Source: Roseovarius sp. (GTDB taxonomy: Bacteria > Pseudomonadota > Alphaproteobacteria > Rhodobacterales > Rhodobacteraceae). Taken from it: DNA of 55,063 nt. Positions 8,117-17,207 of this stretch are shown here, piece by piece; the first letter of the stretch is position 1; the number at the start of each line of letters is the position of its first letter. The notes beneath the pieces were generated by a model. That model saw nothing but the letters and a program-made list of their open reading frames with translations, ran no database searches and was not told the origin of the DNA. The DNA is taken from assembly GCA_026709325.1 (NCBI GenBank), contig JAPOTF010000067.1, positions 1 through 55,063 of the forward strand, given 5' to 3'. The position numbers and the translations under genes were made by a program.

Positions 8117-9816
8117 CAACCGGAGTCGCGCCGGTTGACGGGCTGTCTCATGTGAGCGGGCCCACCGATCGTCCGCTTTTGAACGCCACGGTTCCCGACT
8201 TTCTGAAGGAGGCGGCGCGGCGCCACGGGGAACGACCAGCGGCCGCGTTCCTTCAGCATGACGTCAGATGGACCTACGGCCAGCTGCTTGAGGAGTCGGA
8301 CAGACTTGCGGCGGGATTGCTGTCGATTGGTCTCTACAAGGGGGATAGAATAGGCATATGGGCCCCAAATCGCCCGGAATGGCTGCTTGCCCAGTTCGCG
8401 ACGGCGCGCGTCGGATTGATACTGGTGAATGTAAACCCGGCCTATCGCACGGGCGAACTGGAATACGCGCTTAATAAGGTCGGAGCCAAGGCTCTGATAT
8501 TGTCCACTCAATTCAAATCCTCGGCCTACATGAAAATGCTTTGCGAACTGGCTCCCGAGATGTCGCGCTGCGCTCCAGGGAAATTGAATGCAAAACGACT
8601 TCCCGCATTGAGAACCGTCATCCAGATCTCCCGGGAACCAGTTCCCGGGGCGTTCTCCTTTGACGAGGTCATGAAGCGCTGCGGAGGCGGAGCAATAAGC
8701 AGGCTTGATGCCCTCGGCAAGGGCCTGAGCCCGCATGATCCGATTAACATCCAGTTTACATCGGGCACCACCGGCTCTCCCAAAGGGGCAACGCTTACGC
8801 ATCACAACATAATCAACAACGCGATCTCATGTGCCAGGGCAATGGAATTGAGGCCGGGAGAATCACTTTGCATACCCGTTCCGCTGTATCACTGCTTTGG
8901 AATGGTTATGGGGAATCTCTCCGCGGTTGCATATGGCGTCAAAATGGTGTTTCCATCTGAGGGCTTTGACGCCGGGGAGACTCTTGACGCGCTTGAAAGG
9001 GAAAGCTGCTCGGCAATGCACGGCGTGCCCACCATGTTTGCCGCGGTGCTTGACCACCCCGACTTTAATCGTCGATCTCTCAAGACCATGCGCACCGGGA
9101 TTATGGCGGGATCGCCGTGCCCGGAACCATTAATGCGCCGCGTGATCGAAGAGATGGGCTGCAGGGAAATCACCATTGCCTACGGGATGACGGAAACAAG
9201 TCCGGTGTCTTTTCAGTCAGGCGTCAGCGAACCCTTGAACGTTCGCGTTTCAACTGTCGGCAGAATTCAGCCTCATTGCGAAGTCAAGGTTGTGGACGAT
9301 GATGGAAAAACCGTTCCCGTCGGTCAGCCCGGCCAGTTGCTCGCAAGGGGGTATCTTGTCATGAAAGGCTATTGGGGAGATCCGGAGCGAACGGGGGAAT
9401 CCATTCAAAACGGCTGGATGCATACCGGGGACATGGCCATAATCGATGCGCGGGGCTATTGCCGGATTGTCGGCAGGATCAAGGACATGCTTATTCGGGG
9501 CGGCGAGAATGTCTATCCGGCCGAGATCGAGGAATTTCTGCTCTCGCATCCCGATATAGCCGAAGTTCAGGCCTTTGGAGTGCCCGACAAAAAATATGGC
9601 GAGGAAGTCGCCGTATGGATCATTCCGCGCAATCCGGGCCGATTGAGCGAGCGGGATGTAAAGGATTACTGCCAGGGCAAAATAGCTCATTACAAAATCC
9701 CGCGCCATATTCGGTTTGTTGGGGAAATGCCGCTTACGGCTACCGGAAAAGCGCAAAAATTCAAAATGCGCGACGCAACCATTAGGGAACTGGGACTTCA
9801 GGGGGACATGTCGTGA
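8113..9816 (+). CDS. AMP-binding acyl-CoA synthetase / ligase
   Basis: The 567-residue ANL-superfamily ligase has the AMP-binding motif FTSGTTGSPKGATLTHHN (about residues 218-235), an A5-like YGMTETSP segment (about 357-364), the hinge region GRIKDMLIRGGENVYPAEIEE (about 456-476) and the C-terminal catalytic Lys region PLTATGKAQKFKMR. It activates a carboxylic acid via an acyl-AMP to acyl-CoA. It resembles medium-chain or short aromatic acyl-CoA synthetases, but the acid is not identifiable. The GTG start overlaps the amidase stop by 4 bp, which strongly suggests that its substrate is the acid released by the amidase. Confidence 0.88.
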   Translation: MTTGVAPVDGLSHVSGPTDRPLLNATVPDFLKEAARRHGERPAAAFLQHDVRWTYGQLLEESDRLAAGLLSIGLYKGDRIGIWAPNRPEWLLAQFATARVGLILVNVNPAYRTGELEYALNKVGAKALILSTQFKSSAYMKMLCELAPEMSRCAPGKLNAKRLPALRTVIQISREPVPGAFSFDEVMKRCGGGAISRLDALGKGLSPHDPINIQFTSGTTGSPKGATLTHHNIINNAISCARAMELRPGESLCIPVPLYHCFGMVMGNLSAVAYGVKMVFPSEGFDAGETLDALERESCSAMHGVPTMFAAVLDHPDFNRRSLKTMRTGIMAGSPCPEPLMRRVIEEMGCREITIAYGMTETSPVSFQSGVSEPLNVRVSTVGRIQPHCEVKVVDDDGKTVPVGQPGQLLARGYLVMKGYWGDPERTGESIQNGWMHTGDMAIIDARGYCRIVGRIKDMLIRGGENVYPAEIEEFLLSHPDIAEVQAFGVPDKKYGEEVAVWIIPRNPGRLSERDVKDYCQGKIAHYKIPRHIRFVGEMPLTATGKAQKFKMRDATIRELGLQGDMS

Positions 9817-10109
9817 AAACCATTACCGCCATAATAAGATGCAAATCCGGAGCAGAAGATGTAATGAAGCGGGGGCTGCTGGATGTTGCTGCGAATGTAC
9901 AGAAAAACGAGCCCGGCACCATAGGATTTTACATTTCTCAGGACGAGAGGGATCCATGTCTGTTCACCACGTATGAGAGGTTTTCCGATCAGGCCGCCAT
10001 GGATGCGCACAACAATTCCGAAACGGTGGAGAAGTTTTTCTTTATCGCCAGGCCAATACTCGATGGAGATGTCGTTTTGCAGATTTGCAACGAGATTTAC
10101 GCAAAATAA
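9813..10109 (+). CDS. antibiotic biosynthesis monooxygenase (ABM/YgiN) domain protein
   Basis: This 98-residue protein has the ABM ferredoxin-like fold pattern: N-terminal TAIIRCKSGAEDVMKRGLLDVA, central EPGTIGFYISQDERDPCLFTTYERFSD, and a C-terminal strand. Family members include quinol monooxygenases and many small enzymes or sensors of unknown role. The GTG start overlaps the ligase stop by 4 bp, making it the last gene of the amide operon. Its function in that pathway is unknown. Confidence 0.8.
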   Translation: MKTITAIIRCKSGAEDVMKRGLLDVAANVQKNEPGTIGFYISQDERDPCLFTTYERFSDQAAMDAHNNSETVEKFFFIARPILDGDVVLQICNEIYAK

Positions 10110-10254
10110 GGCCGCTTTAAGCAACAGGAGGCTTCAACATAATCGCAGAACCCGTCTATTGCGGACGTGTGCAAACGTCGTGTTTCAATCAACCGAACGC
10201 GTTGTTCTTCAAACATCATGCAATGCGTGAAGGGCCCGGGGTTCTCTACTGGCG

Positions 10255-11925
10255 CTATTCGCCGTTTTTCAAGGCCGCTTCACGCAACTGAGATATGGTG
10301 GCGCGGGGCGTGATGGCTTCCGCGGCGATGTTCAAGTCGAGAACCGAGCCCGTTTTTGACCCGCGGGCGTTTTTGAAGGCCTCCTCGAACTGTTCCGTGT
10401 TTTCGACGCGCTCGGCATGGAAGCCATAGGCTCTGGCAAGAGAAACGAAATCGGGATTGACCATGGATGTTCCAAATACCCTGGCCGGATAGTTTCGTTC
10501 CTGATGGGCGCGGATGGTTCCGTATGTGCCATTGTTCAAAATCAGGATTATCGGTTGCGCGCTTGCCTGCTGAGCCGTGGCGAGTTCCTGGCAGGTCATC
10601 TGAAAATCGCCATCTCCCGAGAAGCAGACAACCGTGCTCTCCGGCTTTGCCACCTTCGCCGCAATCGCGGCCGGAACCCCGTAACCCATGGCTCCGGATT
10701 GGGGGGCAAGCAATCTGGCCTTGGGACCGAATATGAAATGCCTGTTTGGCCAGACCGTGAAATTTCCCGCGCCATTTGTCAGTATAACATCATCGGGCAG
10801 GGTTTTGCGCAGGTGGGCGGAGACCTTTCCCATGTCCACGGGAGAGGGAAGGTCCGGCAAAATGAACTCGTCGAGGTAGGCATTGCGTCCATTGGCGCGC
10901 CAGTCGTCCCAGGTTCCGGTTACAGGGCCGGCCTCGCTCAGGGATTCGGCGAAAGCGCATGGATCCGCGTGAATGCCCAGTTCGGGAAGGTAAACCTTGC
11001 CGATCTCCCGGTCCGAGGCGTGAACGTGAATTAGCCGCTGCCTTGGTTCAGGCACGTTTAGAAGAGTGTAGCCGTCGGTTGAATTTTCCCCGAACCGATT
11101 GCCCAGGGCAAGTATGGCATCGGCATTGGCGACAAGTGATTTTACCGAGGGAATCATGCCCACTCCCGCCTCGCCGCAGAAAACGGATGAATGGTTGTCA
11201 AACTGGTCCTGGTAGCGAAAAACGGAAACCACCGGGATGTTTGAGGCTTCCGCAAATTTTTGCAGCGCCCTGCTCGCAGACGCCGTCCACAGGCATCCTC
11301 CATATATTATGAGCGGGCGCCTGGCATCAGACAGTATCCCGCGGGCCTTTCCCATGGCGTTGGCTGATGGCGATGGAGCGGAAAGACCGATCTTTCCCTT
11401 AATGGGCATTGCGGATGCATTCTCGGCGAGAACGTCCTCCGGAAGCGCGACAACAACCGGTCCCGGACGTCCCGACAGCGCGGTTGTCCATGCGCGCGCA
11501 ATGATTTCGGGGATGCGGCTTGAACCGTTGACTTCGACAACCCATTTGGCAACTTGCCCAAATACCGATTTATAGTCCAGTTCCTGGAATGCCTCGCGCT
11601 CTTTCATGTCGGTGCCGACCTGTCCCACAAACAATATCATGGGAGAACTGTCCTGCATTGCCGTATGGACTCCGATCATTGCATTTGCGGCGCCTGGTCC
11701 GCGCGTGACAAAACAGATGCCCGGCATGCCGGTCAGTTTTCCATAGGCCGCGGCCATGTATGCGGCGCCGCCTTCCTGTCTGCAAATGATGTAGTCGAGT
11801 TTTCCCTCGAAATCGTGCAGGGCGTCAAGAACTGCAAGATAGCTCTCTCCGGGCACGCCGAAGCTTTTTGAGACGCCCAGTCTGGCTAGGCACTCCACCA
11901 GAAGTCGTCCACCATTTCGCGTCAT
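10255..11925 (-). CDS. thiamine pyrophosphate-dependent enzyme (acetolactate synthase-like)
   Basis: The 556-residue protein has the three-domain layout of TPP enzymes: an N-terminal PYR domain with the catalytic Glu in ICRQEGGAAYMAAAYGKLTG (about residue 51), a central DHS-like domain (about 185-330), and a C-terminal PP domain with the TPP/Mg motif GDGDFQMTCQELATA...NNGTYG (about 440-468). It resembles the large subunit of acetolactate synthase and orphan relatives such as sulfoacetaldehyde or benzoylformate enzymes. No IlvN/IlvH small subunit is adjacent, so branched-chain biosynthesis is not implied. The start has AAGGGAG upstream. It converges with the amide operon across 145 bp. Confidence 0.82.
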   Translation of the reverse strand: MTRNGGRLLVECLARLGVSKSFGVPGESYLAVLDALHDFEGKLDYIICRQEGGAAYMAAAYGKLTGMPGICFVTRGPGAANAMIGVHTAMQDSSPMILFVGQVGTDMKEREAFQELDYKSVFGQVAKWVVEVNGSSRIPEIIARAWTTALSGRPGPVVVALPEDVLAENASAMPIKGKIGLSAPSPSANAMGKARGILSDARRPLIIYGGCLWTASASRALQKFAEASNIPVVSVFRYQDQFDNHSSVFCGEAGVGMIPSVKSLVANADAILALGNRFGENSTDGYTLLNVPEPRQRLIHVHASDREIGKVYLPELGIHADPCAFAESLSEAGPVTGTWDDWRANGRNAYLDEFILPDLPSPVDMGKVSAHLRKTLPDDVILTNGAGNFTVWPNRHFIFGPKARLLAPQSGAMGYGVPAAIAAKVAKPESTVVCFSGDGDFQMTCQELATAQQASAQPIILILNNGTYGTIRAHQERNYPARVFGTSMVNPDFVSLARAYGFHAERVENTEQFEEAFKNARGSKTGSVLDLNIAAEAITPRATISQLREAALKNGE

Positions 11926-12294
11926 GGCATCGCTCCCTTGCCGGGCATTTTGGTTTCCTTGAAGACACTTGTCTGCAAGAACGCGGGTCAGGTTCCCGAT
12001 AATGGCGAAAATATGTCGGCCCGCAAGTCATCAAATGGGGGAATTCCACGGCAAGACCGATTTTTCCGGCTTTCAAATTGAGCGCGGAGACTATCCAATC
12101 CGGCGCGCTTGCGATAAAAAAGTCAAATTGCCAAAGCGTTCCGCCGTCAGGCGGCGTTCAAGCCATATGTGCATTTGCCCGATAAAATCAGGGAAAGTTA
12201 CACGCAGCTTGCCGGTTTGGCCAAAAAAGACGCCATGCACCGGCACGTTCCATTTGCGTTAAATGCCTTTTGCTCTATGGACTTATCGGGGAAA
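11926..12294. other. intergenic region between pyruvate kinase and the TPP enzyme
   Basis: About 370 bases lie between the end of the minus-strand pyruvate kinase gene and the start of the minus-strand TPP enzyme. I see no convincing gene, RNA or repeat. It should hold the promoter of the TPP enzyme gene, but no clear -35/-10 pair stands out. Confidence 0.5.
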
Positions 12295-13740
12295 TTAATC
12301 CGGATCAATTGATTTTATCTTGCTGACATCGCATGGAGCCACTCGAAGAATGTTTGTCGTTCCGGGAACATTAAAGGGAACGCCCGCGGTAACGACAATC
12401 TGGTCGGGCGCTTCGGCGTAGCCCTGTTCCACGGCCACGGTCACGGCATTCACCACCGCTTGCTTGAACCTTGTCAGCGTGTCGGTTATTTCGCAATGCA
12501 CCCCCCAGCTCAGAGAAAGCCTTCCGGCGGTTTTTCGAAGGCTTGTCAGGGCGATTATTGGCACATGGGGACGCTCCCTCGCCGTTAGCAGGGCCGTTGT
12601 GCCGGATTGCGTGAAACAGCAGATCGCCTTGATATCAGTGGCCTCCGCAATTTCTCGCGCCGCGGCAACTATCCCATCAGCGACTGTGGCGCGACTAACG
12701 ACGCGAGACGCCTCAAGCATTTCGGTGTATGTGGTGTCATGCTCGACCTCGCGCGCAACATTGTCCATTGTGGTAACCGCCTCCACGGGATAGTTGCCGG
12801 CCGCGGATTCCGCGGACAGCATGACGGCGTCCGCTCCTTCATAGATTGCGGCCGCAACGTCGCTGACTTCGGCGCGTGTCGGCATCGGGCTTTCGATCAT
12901 GCTTTCAAGCATCTGTGTCGCGACAATCACGGGCTTTGCGGCCGCGCGGCATTTTCCAATCAGACGTTTCTGGATTGGAGGAACATTCTGCACGGGAAGT
13001 TCAATGCCCAAATCGCCGCGCGCAATCATAATGCCGTCGGAGGCGGCAAGTATTTCATCAAAAGATTCGACTGCCGCGGGCTTTTCGATTTTTGACATTA
13101 TTGCCGCTCTGCCATTGCAAAGGTCTCGAGCCTCCTCGACATCGGCGGCCCTCTGCACAAAACTTAAAGCCAGCCAGTCAATTCCAAGTTTGCACGCAAA
13201 ATCAAGATCCTCCCGGTCTTTTGCGGACAAGGCCGCGAGAGGCAGAACAACATCTGGAACGTTTACGCCCTTGCGATCGGATATGGTTCCTCCCGCGGCA
13301 ACCTTGCATGTGGCAAAATCGGGACCGCATTCCAATACATTCAATTGAATTTTCCCATCGTTGACGAGCAGGTTCGTATTGGTTTCAAGCGCCGCGAAAA
13401 TTTCGGGATGCGGCAGGAAAGTCCGGGTTTTGTCACCCGGCCTGTCATCCAGGTCAAATCTAAATGATGCGCCGATTTCGAGTTCCTCCCCGCCATTGGC
13501 AAATGTCCCTATGCGCAATTTTGGCCCCTGAAGGTCTGCAAGGATGCCGATTGTGCCACCTGTTTCCCTCTCGATTCTCCGAATTGTCGCATGAATGTCC
13601 GAGATGCTTTCATGGCTGCCATGGCTCATGTTCAACCGGAAGACGTCGGCTCCGGATTCATGAAGGTTTTTTATTGCTTCATAGTTGCCGGAGGCCGGTC
13701 CGAGGGTGGCTACGATTTTTACATTGCGATGGCGTCTCAT
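12295..13740 (-). CDS. pyk: pyruvate kinase
   Basis: The 481-residue protein matches pyruvate kinase along its length: KIVATLGPAS at the N-terminus, LRIGTFANGGEELEIG at the start of the B domain, the active-site MSKIEKPAAVESFDEIL and MIARGDLGIELP segments, VATQMLESMI and PTRAEVSDVA. The C-terminal domain contains the TQSGTTALL effector-loop region. It transfers phosphate from phosphoenolpyruvate to ADP in the last step of glycolysis. The frame stays open 21 codons further upstream, but ATG 13740 has an AGGAATAGACATC leader and gives the standard N-terminus. It is divergent from the N-formylglutamate amidohydrolase gene. Confidence 0.95.
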   Translation of the reverse strand: MRRHRNVKIVATLGPASGNYEAIKNLHESGADVFRLNMSHGSHESISDIHATIRRIERETGGTIGILADLQGPKLRIGTFANGGEELEIGASFRFDLDDRPGDKTRTFLPHPEIFAALETNTNLLVNDGKIQLNVLECGPDFATCKVAAGGTISDRKGVNVPDVVLPLAALSAKDREDLDFACKLGIDWLALSFVQRAADVEEARDLCNGRAAIMSKIEKPAAVESFDEILAASDGIMIARGDLGIELPVQNVPPIQKRLIGKCRAAAKPVIVATQMLESMIESPMPTRAEVSDVAAAIYEGADAVMLSAESAAGNYPVEAVTTMDNVAREVEHDTTYTEMLEASRVVSRATVADGIVAAAREIAEATDIKAICCFTQSGTTALLTARERPHVPIIALTSLRKTAGRLSLSWGVHCEITDTLTRFKQAVVNAVTVAVEQGYAEAPDQIVVTAGVPFNVPGTTNILRVAPCDVSKIKSIDPD

Positions 13741-13887
13741 GATGTCTATTCCTGTCTTGATTCGGGTTTGCGTTGCAATCGGCAATCCAGACGCTGGGTT
13801 CATTCCGGATGGATTCCGCTTGCTTGCTGGAATGCGATCGCCGGCAAGTCCAAAAAGGAACGCGCACTGAAATACTATAGCCGCATT

Positions 13888-14661
13888 ATGGCAAATGATA
13901 CCTCAAAAACCGATATCGCCATGACTTATTGCCCGTTTCTTGCCGTTGGCGCCGAAAGGCCGTCACGCTGGCTTGTAACCTGCGATCACGCAACCAATCT
14001 GGTTCCCGAATTTGTGAGCGGGGGATCTCTGGGACTCGGTCGCGACGACATGGAGCGTCATATCGCATATGATCCCGGGGCGTCCGGAGTGGCGGCGGAA
14101 ATCGCCCGATTGCTTGACGCGCCATGCATATGTTCAAACTTCTCGCGTCTCGTGATTGATCCGAACCGCTCCCCCGATGATCCGACGCTGATCATGAAAA
14201 TAAGCGACCGGACAATCATACCGGGAAACAGACATGTTGACGCAAGCGAAAAGGAGATGAGACTCGATCTCTGCTATTGGCCATATCACAGGCGTTTGGC
14301 CGAAATGGCTTCGCGACAGGACAATACGATTATTGTGTCAATCCATTCCTTTACAAAACAGTACCGGGGAAGACGCAGACGGCCCTGGGACATTGGGATT
14401 TTATACTCCGCGGACAACCGGCTGGCGCTCCCCCTTCTTGAGCGGCTGAGGCTGGAAGGCGACATTTGCGTTGGCGAAAACGAACCATATGCCGGCGGGT
14501 TTCACGGCGACGCAATCGAGAGACACGCGATTGCCTGCAAGCGGGCCGGCGTTCTAATTGAAATACGAAATGATCTCATTGCTTCGGCCGGGCGGCAAAT
14601 TGACTGGGGCCGGAGACTTGCTCCGATGCTGGTTCAGTCGGCGGAAGATTCCGGCATTTGA
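13888..14661 (+). CDS. N-formylglutamate amidohydrolase family protein (HutG-like)
   Basis: This 257-residue protein contains the FGase family segments TCDHATNLVP (about residues 31-40), HIAYDPGASGVAAEIA (about 58-73), SRLVIDPNRS (about 85-94), SIHSFTKQY and NEPYAGGF...ERHAIACKRAGVLIEIRNDLI near the end. Characterised members hydrolyse N-formyl-L-glutamate to glutamate and formate at the end of one histidine route. No hut genes are nearby, so another N-acyl amino acid could be the substrate. The frame is open upstream; ATG 13888 gives the usual family length, ATG 13921 is the next option, and neither has a strong Shine-Dalgarno. Confidence 0.82.
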   Translation: MANDTSKTDIAMTYCPFLAVGAERPSRWLVTCDHATNLVPEFVSGGSLGLGRDDMERHIAYDPGASGVAAEIARLLDAPCICSNFSRLVIDPNRSPDDPTLIMKISDRTIIPGNRHVDASEKEMRLDLCYWPYHRRLAEMASRQDNTIIVSIHSFTKQYRGRRRRPWDIGILYSADNRLALPLLERLRLEGDICVGENEPYAGGFHGDAIERHAIACKRAGVLIEIRNDLIASAGRQIDWGRRLAPMLVQSAEDSGI

Positions 14662-14982
14662 AGTGAACATCCGACATGCTGAAAGCATCGCGCCGGTTTT
14701 GAATTTGCACGAAAGGGTTGACGAGCGCATGTTGCCGGTCATGCGGAAACAATATTGATCACTGAAGACTTCCGCATCCAGTCGTCGAGACTGGACATGA
14801 TGGCGGGGTTTGAGCCGCAATGTCCGTAGTGGCCGAAGTGTTGAAAAAAATGAAAATTGCCGGTCAGGGTCTTGCCGCGGGAAACGCCGCAAGGATATTG
14901 TGAACGGGCAATCGATTGGGCAATCGGCTTTCAGACCTTCAAAAATCAAGGTAAAATGAACATTGCCGTGAAGGAGAAAACA
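14662..14982. other. intergenic region, no gene recognised
   Basis: About 320 bases separate the N-formylglutamate amidohydrolase gene from the DUF1244 gene. No supported gene, RNA or repeat is seen. The last bases carry the clear AAGGAG box of the DUF1244 gene at 14971-14976. Confidence 0.45.
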
Positions 14983-15291
14983 ATGGACGACATGACGCGA
15001 ACCAGGCTTGAAGCAGCGGCCTTCCGCGCGCTCCGCAAACATCTAATGGAAAAACGCCCCGATGTGCAGAACATCGACCTGATGAATCTCGCCGGCTTCT
15101 GCCGAAACTGTCTTTCCAGATGGTATCAGGAAGCGGCAAACGAGCGGGGTATGGAAATGGGAAAGGAAGAGGCGCGCGAAATCTTCTATGGAATGACAAT
15201 GGACGAGTGGAAAGCCAGACACCAGACGAAGGCGTCGCCCGAAAAGCAATCGGCGTTCGCAAAGTCGTTTGCGGCCAATGTGGAAACTTGA
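14983..15291 (+). CDS. DUF1244 domain-containing protein
   Basis: The 102-residue protein matches DUF1244: an N-terminal AAFRALRKHLMEKRPDVQNIDLMNLAGFCRNCLSRWY core followed by KEEAREIFYGMTMDEWK. The conserved Cys pair (FCRNC) and Trp residues are present. Function is unknown in the family. The start is fixed by AAGGAG six bases upstream of ATG 14983; the frame is open for another 42 codons. Its 3' end faces the D-amino-acid aminotransferase gene across 32 bases. Confidence 0.85.
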   Translation: MDDMTRTRLEAAAFRALRKHLMEKRPDVQNIDLMNLAGFCRNCLSRWYQEAANERGMEMGKEEAREIFYGMTMDEWKARHQTKASPEKQSAFAKSFAANVET

Positions 15292-15323
15292 GGGAAGGAG
15301 CAGGGCGGATCCGGTGGTGGTGC

Positions 15324-16184
15324 CTAAATTGCGGCTTTAAGGCTTTCCTCAATGTAAATCTCGCGCAGTCTCGTGGCGATGGGGCCGGATTTTCCATCGC
15401 CGATCATGGCGCCGTCTATTTCCACCACGGGAATTACAAACGTGCTTGCGGAAGTGACGAAAGCCTCGTCGGCGTTTTTTGCCTCCTCAATGGTAAATTT
15501 ACGTTCATCAACCTGCATTTGAACCTCTTTGGCAAAGCGCAGAACGGCCGCCCGCGTTATGCCGTGAAGAATTTCGTTTGAGAGCAGACGGGTGACAATC
15601 CTTCCGTCCTTCACAATAAACGCGTTGTTTGAAGTGCCTTCGGTTACAAATCCGTCTTCAATGAACCAGGCGTCATCGCAACCGGCGTTCTTTGCCATCA
15701 TCTTGCACATTGACGGGTAGAGCAGCTGCGTTGTCTTTATATCGCGGCGTCCCCATCGAACATCTTCAGTGGAGATGATCTTGAACCCGCGTCTGGCCGC
15801 GGGATTGTCCGACAAACCCGGCTTGGATTGCGTGAACAGCACAAGCGTCGGTCGTGCCGCTTCGGGATCCGGATATAGAAAATCCCGGTCGCCATCGTTG
15901 CCGCGGCTGACCTGAAGATAAACGAGTCCCTCATCGATCCGGTTAATGCTCACCAGTTCCCTATGTATATCGAGCAATTCGTCAAACGCGTCCGGCTTCG
16001 GCATGCCCAGCTCCAGCAGCGAACGTTCAAGGCGTCGGATATGGCCTTCAAAATCAATCAGCTTGCCGCCAAGCACGCTTGTAACCTCATAGACGCCGTC
16101 CGCCATAAGGAACGCTCTATCGAAAATTGAGATTTTCGCCTCTGTTTCAGGGAGATATTCCCCGTTTAGATATACAGTTCGCAT
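15324..16184 (-). CDS. D-amino-acid aminotransferase (class IV PLP enzyme)
   Basis: The 286-residue protein is a fold-type IV aminotransferase with the PLP Lys at residue 150 (GRRDIKTTQLLYPSM), a Glu in FVTEGTSNNAFIV (about 183), and the D-aminotransferase-like QVSRGNDGDRDF stretch near 91-102. This points to D-alanine/D-glutamate transamination rather than branched-chain amino acids. It starts at ATG 16184, 2 bases after the stop of dgcA; a TTG four codons upstream is an alternative. As the third gene of dgcN-dgcA-dat it fits D-amino-acid catabolism. Confidence 0.85.
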   Translation of the reverse strand: MRTVYLNGEYLPETEAKISIFDRAFLMADGVYEVTSVLGGKLIDFEGHIRRLERSLLELGMPKPDAFDELLDIHRELVSINRIDEGLVYLQVSRGNDGDRDFLYPDPEAARPTLVLFTQSKPGLSDNPAARRGFKIISTEDVRWGRRDIKTTQLLYPSMCKMMAKNAGCDDAWFIEDGFVTEGTSNNAFIVKDGRIVTRLLSNEILHGITRAAVLRFAKEVQMQVDERKFTIEEAKNADEAFVTSASTFVIPVVEIDGAMIGDGKSGPIATRLREIYIEESLKAAI

Positions 16185-16186
16185 TT

Positions 16187-17152
16187 TCAGCCCCAAAGTT
16201 TTTGTTCGGGAGGATGTACGCCCGACTTGTCATATGCAAGTGCTACTGCCCTGTCTTCCGCCAAAAGCAGCGGTCCGTCAAGATCGGCCACTTCGGCGTC
16301 CTGGGCAAGCAGGGTTGCCGGCGCCATCGCCAGAGATGATCCCAGCATGCATCCGACCATGATCCGATAGCCCTCGGCCATGGCGGCCTTTTTCAGTTCG
16401 AGCGCTTCGGTTAGCCCGCCCGTTTTGTCCAGCTTTATGTTAACCATGTCGTATTTCCCCTTGAGCTTTGGCAGGCTCGTTCGGTCGTGGCAGCTTTCAT
16501 CCGCGCAGACGGGTATCGGCAGTTCCATGTCCAGCAGGGCGTCATCATTGTCTGAAGGAAGAGGCTGCTCGACAAGCGCAACTCCCAGTTCAGCCAATTT
16601 AGGGGCAACTGCCGAGAAAAGCCCGGGAGTCCAGCCCTCGTTGGCGTCGACGATGATCTTTGAATCCGGAGCGCCGGCGCGCACCGCTTCCAGTCTTGGA
16701 ATGTCGTCGGCTTTGCCAAGCTTGATTTTAAGCAGCGGGCGACTGGAGTTTTTCGCGGCTTGCTCGCGCATGGCTTCCGGCTGGTCGAGCGATAGCGTGT
16801 AGGCCGTTGCCGCGGGAACCGGCTTTGGCAGTCCCGCGATTTCCCAGGCGCGATTTCCCGCCTTCTTCGATTCCAGATCCCAAAGCGCGCAATCCAGCGC
16901 GTTGCGCGCCGCACCGGCCGGAAGCAGCGTCTGCAAATCCGTTCGGCTTGTTGGCGGCTTGACGCTTTTGATGATCCTGGCGACAGACTCCAAAGACTCC
17001 CCATAGCGCGCATATGGCACGCATTCGCCCCAGCCGACGGCGCCCTCGTCGGCAACCCGGACTGTCAGAACATTCGCTTCGCTGCGAGAGCCCCGGGAAA
17101 TGGTAAATGCCCTTTGAAGCCTGAAACTGTCGCGAGTCACAGATATTTCCAT
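16187..17152 (-). CDS. dgcA: enolase-superfamily epimerase, N-acetyl-D-glutamate racemase DgcA-like
   Basis: This 321-residue enolase-superfamily protein has the dipeptide-epimerase catalytic set: LKIKLGK (KxK lysine, about residue 143), metal ligands in IIVDANEG, LVEQPL and VCADES, and the second catalytic Lys in VNIKLDKTGG (about 240). Such enzymes epimerise L-Ala-D/L-Glu; the branch encoded next to DUF1611/DgcN acts on N-acetyl-D-glutamate. ATG 17152 with AAGGGGCTG upstream is preferred, as the frame extends 32 codons further without family similarity. It lies between dgcN and the D-aminotransferase gene. Confidence 0.85.
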   Translation of the reverse strand: MEISVTRDSFRLQRAFTISRGSRSEANVLTVRVADEGAVGWGECVPYARYGESLESVARIIKSVKPPTSRTDLQTLLPAGAARNALDCALWDLESKKAGNRAWEIAGLPKPVPAATAYTLSLDQPEAMREQAAKNSSRPLLKIKLGKADDIPRLEAVRAGAPDSKIIVDANEGWTPGLFSAVAPKLAELGVALVEQPLPSDNDDALLDMELPIPVCADESCHDRTSLPKLKGKYDMVNIKLDKTGGLTEALELKKAAMAEGYRIMVGCMLGSSLAMAPATLLAQDAEVADLDGPLLLAEDRAVALAYDKSGVHPPEQKLWG

Positions 17153-17207
17153 GGTTACAGCCCCTTGAGATTGCACGCTGTCGGTCGTTCGGCTCTCCGT
17201 CACGGAG

